From NCBI GenBank assembly GCA_964412375.1, contig CAYPOD010000004.1, positions 1 to 64,000 of the forward strand: 64,000 nucleotides of DNA, in the 5' to 3' direction. Of the stretch, positions 8,743 to 16,701 are shown one piece after another. The stretch comes from CADEDV01 sp964412375. Its GTDB lineage: Bacteria > Bacteroidota > Bacteroidia > Chitinophagales > Chitinophagaceae. Every line of letters begins with the position of its first letter. The first letter of the stretch is position 1. The translations under genes and the position numbers were made by a program. The notes under the pieces are model-generated. The model did not search any database and had not been told where the DNA came from. It worked only from the letters and a program-made list of their open reading frames with translations.

Positions 8743-10026
8743 ATGAAAAAAATTCCTTTATATATCAAGATTATCGGGGGCATGGTACTGGGTGTGCTGT
8801 TTGCCCTGGTCATCATCCAGTTTAAAGGTGGGGTACAATTCACCAAGGATTGGATCAAACCATTTGGAAATATTTTTATCAATGCACTTAAATTGATTGC
8901 AGTTCCGCTAATCCTTGCTTCGCTGGTTAAAGGAATTTCGGATTTGAAAGATATTTCCAAATTATCACGGATGGGATTTAGAGCAGTCGGTTTTTATTTG
9001 TTCACTACAGTATTTGCTGTATGCCTGGGGTTGGTAGTAGTCAACCTGATAAAACCCGGCAAAGCCATCAGCCCGGAGACAAGAACACAAATGATGGCAG
9101 CATATAGTTCAAATGCAGAGGAGACAAAAAAGGAGGCCGAAAAGCAAAAAGGCGGAGGACCACTGAAATTCATCGAGGATATAGTTCCGGATAATATTGT
9201 GAAAGCAGCATCTACAAATTCTACTATGCTGCAGGTAATATTTTTTGCACTCTTTTTGGGTGTAGCGCTGATTCTGATTCCCCCCGACAGGGCAAAACCG
9301 GTGAAGGATTTTTTTGACAGTTTTAATGATGTCATTTTGAAAATGATTGACCTCATCATGCTGGCGGCTCCGTTTGGTGTGTTTGCTTTGATGGCGGCAC
9401 TTGTTGCAGAGTCACCAAGTTTTGAAATATTTAAGGCACTTGGCAAATATGCTATCACTGTATTGGCAGGACTTGCCATTTTGATCTTTATTTTTTACCC
9501 AACCCTGATCTATCTTTTTACCAAAAGGAACCCTGTTCAATTTATTAAGCAGGTGTCACCGGCGCAATTGTTGGCATTTTCCACCAGTTCCAGTGCAGCC
9601 ACTTTGCCGGTAACGATGGAAACAGTAGAGAAAAGAGTGGGAGTGGATAATGAAGTCTCCAGTTTTGTATTGCCCATTGGCGCTACGGTGAATATGGACG
9701 GCACCAGTCTTTACCAGGCTGTGGCGGCTGTGTTCATTGCCCAGGCATTCGGCATGGACCTGAGCCTGACGGCACAAATGGGTATCATTGTTACGGCAAC
9801 ACTGGCATCAATAGGCTCTGCGGCTGTGCCCAGCGCCGGTATGGTGATGCTGGTGATCGTATTGGCACAGGCCGGAATTCCCGAAGCCGGTCTTGCACTT
9901 ATATTTGCCGTTGACAGGCCATTGGATATGGTGCGGACGGTAGCCAATGTCACCAGCGATTGCACAGCGGCAACCGTTATTGCCAAATCATTAGGTAAAC
10001 TGGAAAAACCATCTGCCGCCTCTTAA
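8743..10026 (+). CDS. Dicarboxylate/amino acid:cation symporter (DAACS family)
   Basis: 427 residues of the GltP/GltT/DctA family of Na+- or H+-coupled transporters for glutamate, aspartate or C4-dicarboxylates. The re-entrant loop HP1 serine-rich motif appears as AFSTSSSAATLPVT near residue 283, followed by the TM7 motif NMDGT (VNMDGTSLYQ near 326), HP2 (GSAAVPSAGMVM) and the TM8 sequence VDRPLDMVRTVANVTSD. A charged insertion (ETKKEAEKQKGGG, about residues 126-140) lengthens the loop between TM3 and TM4. It is divergent from the AGCS gene across 202 bases that hold both promoters. Confidence 0.92.
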   Translation: MKKIPLYIKIIGGMVLGVLFALVIIQFKGGVQFTKDWIKPFGNIFINALKLIAVPLILASLVKGISDLKDISKLSRMGFRAVGFYLFTTVFAVCLGLVVVNLIKPGKAISPETRTQMMAAYSSNAEETKKEAEKQKGGGPLKFIEDIVPDNIVKAASTNSTMLQVIFFALFLGVALILIPPDRAKPVKDFFDSFNDVILKMIDLIMLAAPFGVFALMAALVAESPSFEIFKALGKYAITVLAGLAILIFIFYPTLIYLFTKRNPVQFIKQVSPAQLLAFSTSSSAATLPVTMETVEKRVGVDNEVSSFVLPIGATVNMDGTSLYQAVAAVFIAQAFGMDLSLTAQMGIIVTATLASIGSAAVPSAGMVMLVIVLAQAGIPEAGLALIFAVDRPLDMVRTVANVTSDCTAATVIAKSLGKLEKPSAAS

Positions 10027-10046
10027 AATAAAATACACAACACATC

Positions 10047-10790
10047 ATGTTTGAATTGTTAGATGCCGGTTTTCACTGGAGCAACTTATTACAGCCACAG
10101 TTTTACATCGAGAATGGCGGGCTTTGGCTTTTACTTTTTGTTGTTTTTGCGGAGACAGGTTTGTTTGCCGGGTTCTTTCTACCCGGCGATTCTTTATTGT
10201 TTGTGGCTGGCATCTATGCCCACAAAATTGGTGAATCACCTGGCCTGGCCTATCAGTTTCTGAAACTGGTTGGTATGGGCCATATCCAAAATGAATGGGT
10301 AGATCTTTTTGTACTGGTGGGGCTGATCGCAGCATGTGGCATTGCAGGCAATGCAGTTGGTTACTGGACAGGACGAAAAGTGGGACCTGCTATGTATAAC
10401 TGGAAAGACAGGCTGTTGTTCAAAAAAAGATACCTGTACCAGGCACAGGAATTTTATGAGAAGCATGGTGGCGGAGCCATTGTGGTAGCCCGGTTCCTGC
10501 CATTCATCCGCACTTTTGCTCCCATTGTTGCCGGTATTGTCAAGATGGATCGTAAAAAATTTCACTTCTATAATGTAGTGGGATGTTTTGCCTGGGTGTT
10601 CAGTATGATCTTTGCCGGTTATTTTTTGCAGAAATGGATTTTGCACCAGTTTGGGTTTGATCTCAAAGAACATCTCGAACTGATAGTATTGGGTATAGTG
10701 CTGGTGACCACAGCGCCGGTGATCATCAAACTGATCAGTTCGAGAAAGAAACATGGCACAAAAGGGGAAGAAGAAAATAAAAATAGCTGA
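10047..10790 (+). CDS. DedA family membrane protein
   Basis: 247 residues of the DedA/SNARE-associated family. The diagnostic stretches are FAETGLFAGFFLPGDSLLFVAG (residues 35-57) with the acidic residue in the G-x-F-L-P-G-D re-entrant loop, and the basic motif VARFLPFIRTFAPIVAGI near residue 150. Members act in the inner membrane and have been linked to undecaprenyl-phosphate or phospholipid recycling. The stop codon shares one base with the next ATG (TGATG), so translation of the downstream MFS gene is probably coupled. Confidence 0.88.
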   Translation: MFELLDAGFHWSNLLQPQFYIENGGLWLLLFVVFAETGLFAGFFLPGDSLLFVAGIYAHKIGESPGLAYQFLKLVGMGHIQNEWVDLFVLVGLIAACGIAGNAVGYWTGRKVGPAMYNWKDRLLFKKRYLYQAQEFYEKHGGGAIVVARFLPFIRTFAPIVAGIVKMDRKKFHFYNVVGCFAWVFSMIFAGYFLQKWILHQFGFDLKEHLELIVLGIVLVTTAPVIIKLISSRKKHGTKGEEENKNS

Positions 10791-12040
10791 TGGCTATGAA
10801 CCAAGTGAAAACTGCTTCGATATTTAACATGGCCGTTATTGTTGCTGCGCTCGGCTATTTTGTTGATATCTATGACCTGTTGCTTTTTACGATAGTAAGA
10901 GAACCTAGCCTTGAAGGTATTGGTGTTGATCTTTCAGATGCAGGTGCTGTTATTGCTGCCAGCACAAAAATTATCAACTGGCAAATGGTAGGATTGTTGA
11001 TCGGTGGTATTGTTTGGGGAGTAATGGGAGATAAGCGGGGACGGCTATCTGTTTTATTCGGATCAATAATTCTATACTCAGTTGCTAACTTTATAACCGG
11101 ATTTGTCCAAAATGTAGATCAGTATGCGTATGCAAGATTTGCTGCAGGTATTGGTCTTGCCGGTGAACTGGGTGCCGGTATAACACTGGTAAGCGAGTTA
11201 CTCCCCAAAAATAAAAGAGGCATTGGTACTTCCCTCGTTGCAGGCATCGGGCTGTTTGGAGCTGTTGCTGCCTATTTTACTTACAAATTCACAGATGACT
11301 GGAGGTTGTGTTATAAGATAGGCGGAGGACTTGGTATTATGTTGTTATTTCTTCGAATCAAAGTTGCTGAAAGCGGAATGTTCAGGGAGACCCGTCAGCA
11401 GAATGTGTCAAGGGGAAACCTGTTGATGTTTTTTAACAATGCAAAACGGTTCAGAAAATACATGCTTGCTATTTTGATCGGGTTGCCTACCTGGTTTGTA
11501 ATCGGTATACTGGTAAATCTCAGCAACCGTTTTGCCACTGCCTTCTATGGGGAGAATAACATTGAATCAGGCCGTGCGATTATGTATGCTTACGCAGCGA
11601 TAGCAATCGGCGATATCTTGGTAGGATTTGTCAGTCAATATTTCAAAAGCCGGAAAAAGGCCCTCTACCTGTTTTACTTTTTTGCTGTCATCTCCGGTGT
11701 TTTCTTTTTCAACGGCATGATCAAAAATGACAGCACAATGTATCTGGCTTGTGCAGCGTTGGGCTTTAGCACAGGTTTTTGGGCCATTTTTGTAACCATG
11801 GGGGCTGAACAATTTGGAACAAACCTGAGGGCAACGGCTGCCACCACTATTCCTAACATGGTAAGAGGATCATTGCCATTGATCAATCTTTTATTTGTGA
11901 ATCTCCTTCAAAAAAATATGGGCTGGAATATAGTGAACAGTGCCATTCTCACAGGAATCATTGTTATGGCGATAACATTTGTTTCTGCATATTTCACCGA
12001 AGAGACTTTCCACAAAGACCTGAACTACGTGGAAGAGTGA
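10790..12040 (+). CDS. Major facilitator superfamily transporter
   Basis: 416 residues with about twelve membrane helices and the MFS loop-2 motif in GVMGDKRGRLSVLFGS near residue 81. The fourth helix has RFAAGIGLAGELGAGITLVSELLP, reminiscent of sugar-phosphate or metabolite:proton symporters, but the substrate is not predictable. ATG codons at 10790 and 10796 are both possible; the first overlaps the DedA stop. It is the last gene of the plus-strand transporter group. The hairpin after it (12063-12087) has its T run on the minus strand, so it mainly serves the opposite gene. Confidence 0.82.
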   Translation: MAMNQVKTASIFNMAVIVAALGYFVDIYDLLLFTIVREPSLEGIGVDLSDAGAVIAASTKIINWQMVGLLIGGIVWGVMGDKRGRLSVLFGSIILYSVANFITGFVQNVDQYAYARFAAGIGLAGELGAGITLVSELLPKNKRGIGTSLVAGIGLFGAVAAYFTYKFTDDWRLCYKIGGGLGIMLLFLRIKVAESGMFRETRQQNVSRGNLLMFFNNAKRFRKYMLAILIGLPTWFVIGILVNLSNRFATAFYGENNIESGRAIMYAYAAIAIGDILVGFVSQYFKSRKKALYLFYFFAVISGVFFFNGMIKNDSTMYLACAALGFSTGFWAIFVTMGAEQFGTNLRATAATTIPNMVRGSLPLINLLFVNLLQKNMGWNIVNSAILTGIIVMAITFVSAYFTEETFHKDLNYVEE

Positions 12041-12062
12041 TAAATCAGTAACTAGATTCAAA

Positions 12063-12087
12063 GAAAAAACCCCGGCAAACCGGGGTT
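12063..12087 (-). terminator. Terminator of the 36-residue membrane peptide gene
   Basis: ACCCCGG-CAAA-CCGGGGT forms a strong hairpin. On the minus strand it is followed by a run of six T, and on the plus strand by a T-poor tail, so it points to the minus-strand short gene 12144-12254. Confidence 0.7.
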
Positions 12088-12143
12088 AGTAAATTGGTCT
12101 CCTTCACGGAAAGGCTCACGGATTTAACTGACCATTTCGGAAC

Positions 12144-12254
12144 TTATTTGCCCCACGTAAGGATAACAACAGCAAGAACAATCACAAAAATTGTCCCGAT
12201 AATTAAATTGCCCTGAACCTTTTCATCGTGTAACATTGAGTAAATCTTCTTCAT
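12144..12254 (-). CDS. Short membrane peptide (36 residues)
   Basis: ATG at 12254 opens a 36-codon frame, MKKIYSMLHDEKVQGNLIIG followed by TIFVIVLAVVILTWGK. The N-terminal 14 residues are polar and charged and the rest is a single transmembrane helix ending GK. I do not recognise the family. The gene has its own promoter (perfect -7 box TATCTTTG with TTG 20 bases upstream, 12362-12392), a 5' UTR of about 100 bases and a terminator (12063-12087). Eight bases directly before the ATG (12255-12262) can pair with 12290-12297. This full transcription unit is the main argument that it is a real gene. Confidence 0.65.
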   Translation of the reverse strand: MKKIYSMLHDEKVQGNLIIGTIFVIVLAVVILTWGK

Positions 12255-12297
12255 AAAACCTGTTTTTTGTTTTCTAATTAGATTAAAGCCAGGTTTT
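12255..12297 (-). promoter_or_regulatory. Hairpin touching the start codon of the 36-residue peptide gene
   Basis: In the minus-strand transcript AAAACCTG (12297-12290) and CAGGTTTT (12262-12255) are complementary over 8 bases. The second arm ends directly against the ATG, so folding would occupy the ribosome-binding region. A regulatory role is inference. Confidence 0.35.
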
Positions 12298-12361
12298 CAG
12301 GGAAGTGGAACTACGGATATTCAAAAGGATGGGAACGGATGGGTACGAAACCGAAGTGCGA

Positions 12362-12392
12362 CAAAGATAAAAAAGTATAACAAAGTACACAA
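12362..12392 (-). promoter_or_regulatory. Promoter of the 36-residue peptide gene
   Basis: The minus strand carries TTG (12392-12390), a 20-base spacer, and TATCTTTG (12369-12362), a perfect -7 box. The expected start of transcription is about 100 bases upstream of the ATG at 12254. Confidence 0.55.
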
Positions 12393-12475
12393 GCCCGGTG
12401 GACAAAAATTGGAATATTCTTGTGAATATATGACAGATATATTAAATTGGAAATCAATCTGATAATTATACCGCT

Positions 12476-13477
12476 ATGAAGTTGCTAGTCATTCGGTTTT
12501 CTTCCGCTGCGGAAATCATCCAGGCGTCACCCCTGCTGCGATGCCTGAGGAAACAGGTGCCGGATCTCGTTTTGCATTTCCTCTGTGATGATAAGCACAG
12601 GGCGGTTGTGGAGTTTAACCCGCATATTGACAAACTGCATGTGTTGGCACATAGTTACGAACTGATGGCGGAGGAACTGAAAACAGAAGCCTATGATTGC
12701 ATTCTTGATCTTCAGCAAAACAATATCAGCAAAAGGTTGACTCATGATTTGCAGGTAAAAACCTTTATTTATAAAACTGATGCGTTCAAAAAAAAGATCT
12801 ATACCCGGTTTAAACTAAACTTACTTCCTCGTATCCACCTTGCAGATCGTTTTTTGCAGGCTGCAACACATTTCGGGATTGAGCAGGATGGCGATGGCCT
12901 GGATTATTTTATACCCGCCAATGAAGAAACAAACAAAAGGGATATACCTGCTTCACATTATGCAGGATATATCATTGCCGTTATCGGGGCAGCATATGAA
13001 ACAAGAAAATGGCCCCTGGAGTATTGGAAGGAATTTTGTACTGCTATTGATCACCCGGTTATCCTCGTTGGACATCCCGAAGATGCTGCAGCGGGCAATG
13101 AAATAGCCGCAGTTGATGATATAAAAGTGTATAATGCCTGTGGAAAGTTCAGCATGAATGAAACTGCCGACCTCATCAGTAAGTCAAAACTGGTGATTTC
13201 AACCGACAGTGTCTTTATGCACATGGCGGCTGCTTTCAAAAAACCGCTGATTACACTTTGGGGCAACACTACGCCTGCATTTGGAGAATATCCCTGGTAT
13301 GGAAAAAAATATCTTGCCGGCAAAGATCAGTTGCCGTATGAAATGATTGAGGCAGGCGAGCTACGATGTCGTCCCTGCAGCACTGATGGATTTGCCGGTT
13401 GCCCCCGCGGTCATTTTAAATGTATGAAACAAATCAATCCGGCAAATTTGCTGGCAGCCGTTAAAAAATGGCTGTGA
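12476..13477 (+). CDS. Glycosyltransferase family 9 (heptosyltransferase-like)
   Basis: 333 residues with the two-Rossmann GT-B fold of ADP-heptose:LPS heptosyltransferases. The N-terminus reads KLLVIRFSSAAEIIQASPLLRCLR, the standard GT9 opening, and the nucleotide-binding domain contains KLVISTDSVFMHMAAAFKKPLITLWG near residue 238. Four cysteines (CRPCSTDGFAGC, near 303-314, and a later Cys) cluster at the C-terminus. In Gram-negative bacteria such enzymes add sugars to lipopolysaccharide core; the donor here is unknown. The 3' end overlaps the convergent FecR-like gene by 17 bases. Confidence 0.85.
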   Translation: MKLLVIRFSSAAEIIQASPLLRCLRKQVPDLVLHFLCDDKHRAVVEFNPHIDKLHVLAHSYELMAEELKTEAYDCILDLQQNNISKRLTHDLQVKTFIYKTDAFKKKIYTRFKLNLLPRIHLADRFLQAATHFGIEQDGDGLDYFIPANEETNKRDIPASHYAGYIIAVIGAAYETRKWPLEYWKEFCTAIDHPVILVGHPEDAAAGNEIAAVDDIKVYNACGKFSMNETADLISKSKLVISTDSVFMHMAAAFKKPLITLWGNTTPAFGEYPWYGKKYLAGKDQLPYEMIEAGELRCRPCSTDGFAGCPRGHFKCMKQINPANLLAAVKKWL

Positions 13478-13739
13478 ATTTTTTCCACCACGGTGCCGGT
13501 TTCGGGTGAAACAAAGGGTATGCAGTATGTGCCTGTATTTCTGCCAGTATTTCGCATTTGATATCAGCCATCTCTTCCGCTGTGATCAGAGGTTTTGTAT
13601 TACCGGTGCAGGAAAGCCAGTTTTGTATCTGCCTGGTTTCTGCTGGCAAGGCCCGGCGTTGCAGGTACCTGCTAATTTTTTTGTGCAGAGTTTCTGTTGT
13701 CATAAGGGTATTATTTTTAGAAACGGACAAGGTTAACAT
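13461..13739 (-). CDS. Truncated FecR-type anti-sigma protein (cytoplasmic domain only)
   Basis: 92 residues (80 if the internal ATG at 13703 is used). The pattern HKKISRYLQRRALPAETRQIQNWL and then ITAEEMADIKCEILAEI resembles the N-terminal sigma-binding domain of Bacteroidota FecR anti-sigma factors. The chain stops at HPKPAPWWKKFTAIF, just where the membrane helix and periplasmic FecR domain normally begin. It lies one base after the stop of the sigma-like gene. What follows is the 3' end of the convergent GT9 gene, so no missing part is nearby. Family assignment is by pattern and position and is moderate; it could also be an unrelated small protein. Confidence 0.5.
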   Translation of the reverse strand: MLTLSVSKNNTLMTTETLHKKISRYLQRRALPAETRQIQNWLSCTGNTKPLITAEEMADIKCEILAEIQAHTAYPLFHPKPAPWWKKFTAIF

Positions 13740-13740
13740 T

Positions 13741-14274
13741 TTACCAAAGATGCATCACTTTTTGCATCGCATACCTGAACTGTTTAAAACTGATATTCAG
13801 GGAAAAAATATTTTTCCACCAGTCTTCAGCAAAGCGGGGTTCAACAGATGCTGTTCTTGCAGAAACAGCAACGGGTTGAGGAGTTCGCACTGGTTTCCAG
13901 GCTTCAGACAGTTTTGCAACGCTAAACCCGGGAATGATATTCTGGTTGATGAATCTATGGTCCTTTTCATCATTCAACGTCTTGAAAACAGTCTCCACCA
14001 CCGCTTTTCTTACTTCAGCATACAGGTAGAGCGACAAAGAAAAATTAACCGGTAATTCTATTCTTTTTTCCCATAGGGATACAAATACATCACGGACAAT
14101 CTGTTTTGCGGATGCATCAGAACCGGTCTTTTCAATGCTGTAACGGTAAAGTAAGTGTGAATAACGATCAAAGATTTCTTCAAATGCTGAAGTATCATGC
14201 ATGCGAAGCTGTTCAATAAGGATAGAATCCGGAGTGAAATTCCTGCTCATGGGGGGTACGATTTTAGTTAACAA
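13741..14274 (-). CDS. ECF sigma-70-like protein lacking region 4
   Basis: 177 residues; 14250 (MSRNFTPDS) is the likelier start. The first ~90 residues match region 2 of Bacteroidota ECF sigma factors: LIEQLRMHDTSAFEEIFDRY, then IVRDVFVSLWEKR and SLYLYAEVRKAVVE. After that the family expects region 4, with its helix-turn-helix for the -35 element. Instead there is a proline-, valine- and serine-rich linker and a short aromatic tail (DWWKNIFSLNISFKQFRY). I see no frameshift that would restore region 4. It is followed immediately by a truncated FecR-like protein. A possible promoter (TATACTTTG, 14327-14335, with TTTG 17 bases upstream) precedes it. Confidence 0.65.
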   Translation of the reverse strand: MLTKIVPPMSRNFTPDSILIEQLRMHDTSAFEEIFDRYSHLLYRYSIEKTGSDASAKQIVRDVFVSLWEKRIELPVNFSLSLYLYAEVRKAVVETVFKTLNDEKDHRFINQNIIPGFSVAKLSEAWKPVRTPQPVAVSARTASVEPRFAEDWWKNIFSLNISFKQFRYAMQKVMHLW

Positions 14275-14506
14275 TCCGGATACTGGAGTTGTTGTTTATC
14301 GCAGGAATTGGGTTCGGATGTGGATGCAAAGTATAAAGAAACTGCGAAGTGTCAAATATCCGCGGTATAAAGACGATCGGAAAAATACGAACACGATTCG
14401 CAAATCTTTGAGCATAAGGCGATAAAATTTTAGTAATGCAGATTTTTTTTATTCACATTAACTTTAGATCAGTTGTGCAAACTGTTTACTGATAAATTAG
14501 TTCAAC

Positions 14507-15451
14507 TTGCAAGCCGGGCTTTGTTTGTTTTTTCTGCTATTTTTTTTACCCCAAATTCTTTTTGGTCAGCCTCCAAAAGGGGAGATCAGCAGTTTTTATA
14601 TGAGTGACAGTGTGCTTGTAACCATTGATAAACCGGCAGCCTGGAAAAATCATAAAAAAACCATCATAGTTTTTTATGCGTTACCTAACGGCAACACAAC
14701 GAAGCAAACGATGGGAAAGAGAATGGAGCCGGGAGATGACTGGCATTTCGATATTCAGCATATCAGGGCACAAACTGAATTTATCAGGAAACGCCTGGGG
14801 AAAACGAATTTTGTAGTCATCTATTTGGAGAATCATCTGAAAAGCTGGCCCGCCTGGAAACAGCGGAATCCAACTTTCCGGGAAAAAATCCCTAACATCA
14901 TTGACTCGCTGGCAAGCCTGGTGACACCCGGGAAAAAATCAATTTATCTCAATGGCCACAGCGGGGGAGGCAGTTTTATATTCGGCTATCTTGCAGGAGT
15001 TCAAAAAATTTCACCGCACATTAAGCGGATCAGTTTTATTGACAGCAATTACGGGTATGACAGTTCATATTATCCTGTATTCAGGCAATGGCTCAAAGAA
15101 GTGAAACGGTCATCTTTGAATTTATTTGCTTACAACGACAGCATAGCTTTATATAACGGCAAGCCGGTTGTTTCTGCCACAGGGGGCACCTGGCACCGGG
15201 GGCATATGTTTCTCCGGCACCTGCAGGATGATTTTGTTTTTGAAAAGGCCGGGCATGACAGTATTTCCATTTATAAAAGCGCTGATAAAAGGATACAGTT
15301 CTTTTTTAAACACAATCCTGATAAAGGGATTTATCACACGCAGCAAGTGGAGCTGAACGGCTTTATTCATTCCATTCTTTGCGGCACCAGGCGGGAGAAT
15401 AAAGGATACAGGTATTATGATAAGCGGGCCTATACATCTTTTATTTATTAA
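14507..15451 (+). CDS. Secreted alpha/beta-hydrolase-like protein, TTG start
   Basis: 314 residues starting from TTG, because the only upstream in-frame codons are AAC and TTC after a TAG at 14498, and the first ATG (residue 32) would remove the signal peptide QAGLCLFFLLFFLPQILFGQ. The sequence YLNGHSGGGSFIFGY (residues 148-162) is a nucleophile elbow G-x-S-x-G, and WHRGH near residue 227 may supply the histidine. A hydrolase function is inferred from this motif; substrate is unknown. A 7-of-8 -7 box (TAACTTTA) lies at 14459-14466. The 3' end overlaps the convergent gene by 4 bases. Confidence 0.6.
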   Translation: MQAGLCLFFLLFFLPQILFGQPPKGEISSFYMSDSVLVTIDKPAAWKNHKKTIIVFYALPNGNTTKQTMGKRMEPGDDWHFDIQHIRAQTEFIRKRLGKTNFVVIYLENHLKSWPAWKQRNPTFREKIPNIIDSLASLVTPGKKSIYLNGHSGGGSFIFGYLAGVQKISPHIKRISFIDSNYGYDSSYYPVFRQWLKEVKRSSLNLFAYNDSIALYNGKPVVSATGGTWHRGHMFLRHLQDDFVFEKAGHDSISIYKSADKRIQFFFKHNPDKGIYHTQQVELNGFIHSILCGTRRENKGYRYYDKRAYTSFIY

Positions 15452-16215
15452 GGCCTGAATTTATACCCAAACCCTGTATTAAAACTATAATTGACTTTAG
15501 GAGCCGTGCCGGCCGGAAACCTGTCATACAGGAAGTTCCACTGCATATTGAAGGTGAGGTGCCTGCTTGCTTTTATTTCAAAGGAGCTTTGATTCATAAT
15601 TCTGAAATCATCTGGTTTTTTGAACAGTGGCTGAAAAAATGTGGTGCTGACGATTTCAATATTTTCCTTTGGTGTGAGAGTAAACGACACATAACTGCTG
15701 CTACGGATGTCATTGTGTAAAACAACGGGGCTGGTCAGCTCTTTTTCTCTTTCAAACATTACTAAAGACGCCGCATAGAGCCTTATTTTTTTTTCTTTTA
15801 ATATCCTGAACCGGGGGCCGGTCCCCAACAGTAACCTTGAGTCAATTAATGTAATGTGATTGTTTTGCGCCTGCATAAATACTTCCCATCTTATTACCGG
15901 ACCCAATTTTCGGTTAAAACGGAGATGTATAAAACTGTTGTTGATAAACTCTTGCTTGTTGGCTTTCAGAAAATCAGAATTACCAAAAATGAGCCATAGA
16001 TTTTTTTCTGTTTTCTTTTGCACATGAACCGCCGTGTTGAAGATAAAAATGTCCTGTATGTTCCTCGCCATGGTGAGCCCGGCACCAAAACGACCATCCC
16101 AGCCCAGTGAATCGGACTGCATTCTTGCATTTTCAATATTGATGACCTGCGTGTAACTGTTCGAACAAAAGAAATGGAAAACCAGTGCTGCCAATGACAT
16201 TTTTACTACATTCAT
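15448..16215 (-). CDS. Outer-membrane beta-barrel-like protein (DUF481-like)
   Basis: 255 residues with a signal peptide (MNVVKMSLAALVFHFFCSNSYT) and then alternating amphipathic strands ending in NYSFNTGFGYKFRP, the aromatic C-terminus expected of an outer-membrane barrel. Stretches such as LIDSRLLLGTGPRFRIL and KLGPVIRWEVFMQAQNNH recall DUF481 (YdiY-like) proteins, but the match is by eye. It sits 12 bases downstream of the stop of a small exported protein on the same strand and may be co-transcribed. Confidence 0.55.
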   Translation of the reverse strand: MNVVKMSLAALVFHFFCSNSYTQVINIENARMQSDSLGWDGRFGAGLTMARNIQDIFIFNTAVHVQKKTEKNLWLIFGNSDFLKANKQEFINNSFIHLRFNRKLGPVIRWEVFMQAQNNHITLIDSRLLLGTGPRFRILKEKKIRLYAASLVMFEREKELTSPVVLHNDIRSSSYVSFTLTPKENIEIVSTTFFQPLFKKPDDFRIMNQSSFEIKASRHLTFNMQWNFLYDRFPAGTAPKVNYSFNTGFGYKFRP

Positions 16216-16227
16216 ATAGGCTGTGTT

Positions 16228-16686
16228 TTAAAATTGTTGCTGGAATAAAACGGGAAAACGCTTTCTTATCTTTTTTTGCTGGCTGCTGCTGACCTCTTCA
16301 TAGCGTTTTTTATGTTTTTGCAGGCATACATCGGTCAGGGCTTTGGCCTGGCCTTCTCTAATTGCTTTTTCTGTTTCTTCCTTTAAGGACGAAGGAACAT
16401 TTTCATTATAAATGACCTGTATACGTGGCGGCATTTTGCCAGTGCCGAGATAGCTTTTCCAAAGCCGGGTACGAAGTTCATCGGTCAGTTCAATGATCAT
16501 CAGCGTGTCCCTGCCTGACAAGGCCAATCCTTTTTCAGTGATGGTAATAACAATGGATCTGTCGGTTTGAATGGGGGAAACCCTGCTTTCATTTGCTGTT
16601 AAAAAAGAAGCTAAAGCCATTGTCAGGAATGCAGCAAACATAAATGGTGGTTTGGAAAGCAAAAGATAGCAAAATTTGTAATGCAA
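16228..16686 (-). CDS. Small membrane-anchored protein, possibly ExbD-like
   Basis: 152 residues; ATG at 16641 (MFAAFLTMALASFLT) is an alternative start. One N-terminal hydrophobic segment is followed by a soluble part: SIVITITEKGLALSGRDTLM, LTDELRTRL, and PPRIQVIYNENVPSS, then a basic C-terminus. The order of strands resembles the periplasmic domain of ExbD/TolR, but the proton-channel aspartate region and the ExbB/TonB partners are not seen here, so this is tentative. It lies 12 bases upstream of the barrel-like gene. Confidence 0.4.
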   Translation of the reverse strand: MHYKFCYLLLSKPPFMFAAFLTMALASFLTANESRVSPIQTDRSIVITITEKGLALSGRDTLMIIELTDELRTRLWKSYLGTGKMPPRIQVIYNENVPSSLKEETEKAIREGQAKALTDVCLQKHKKRYEEVSSSQQKKIRKRFPVLFQQQF

Positions 16687-16701
16687 ACTTTACCCGGCAC
16701 T

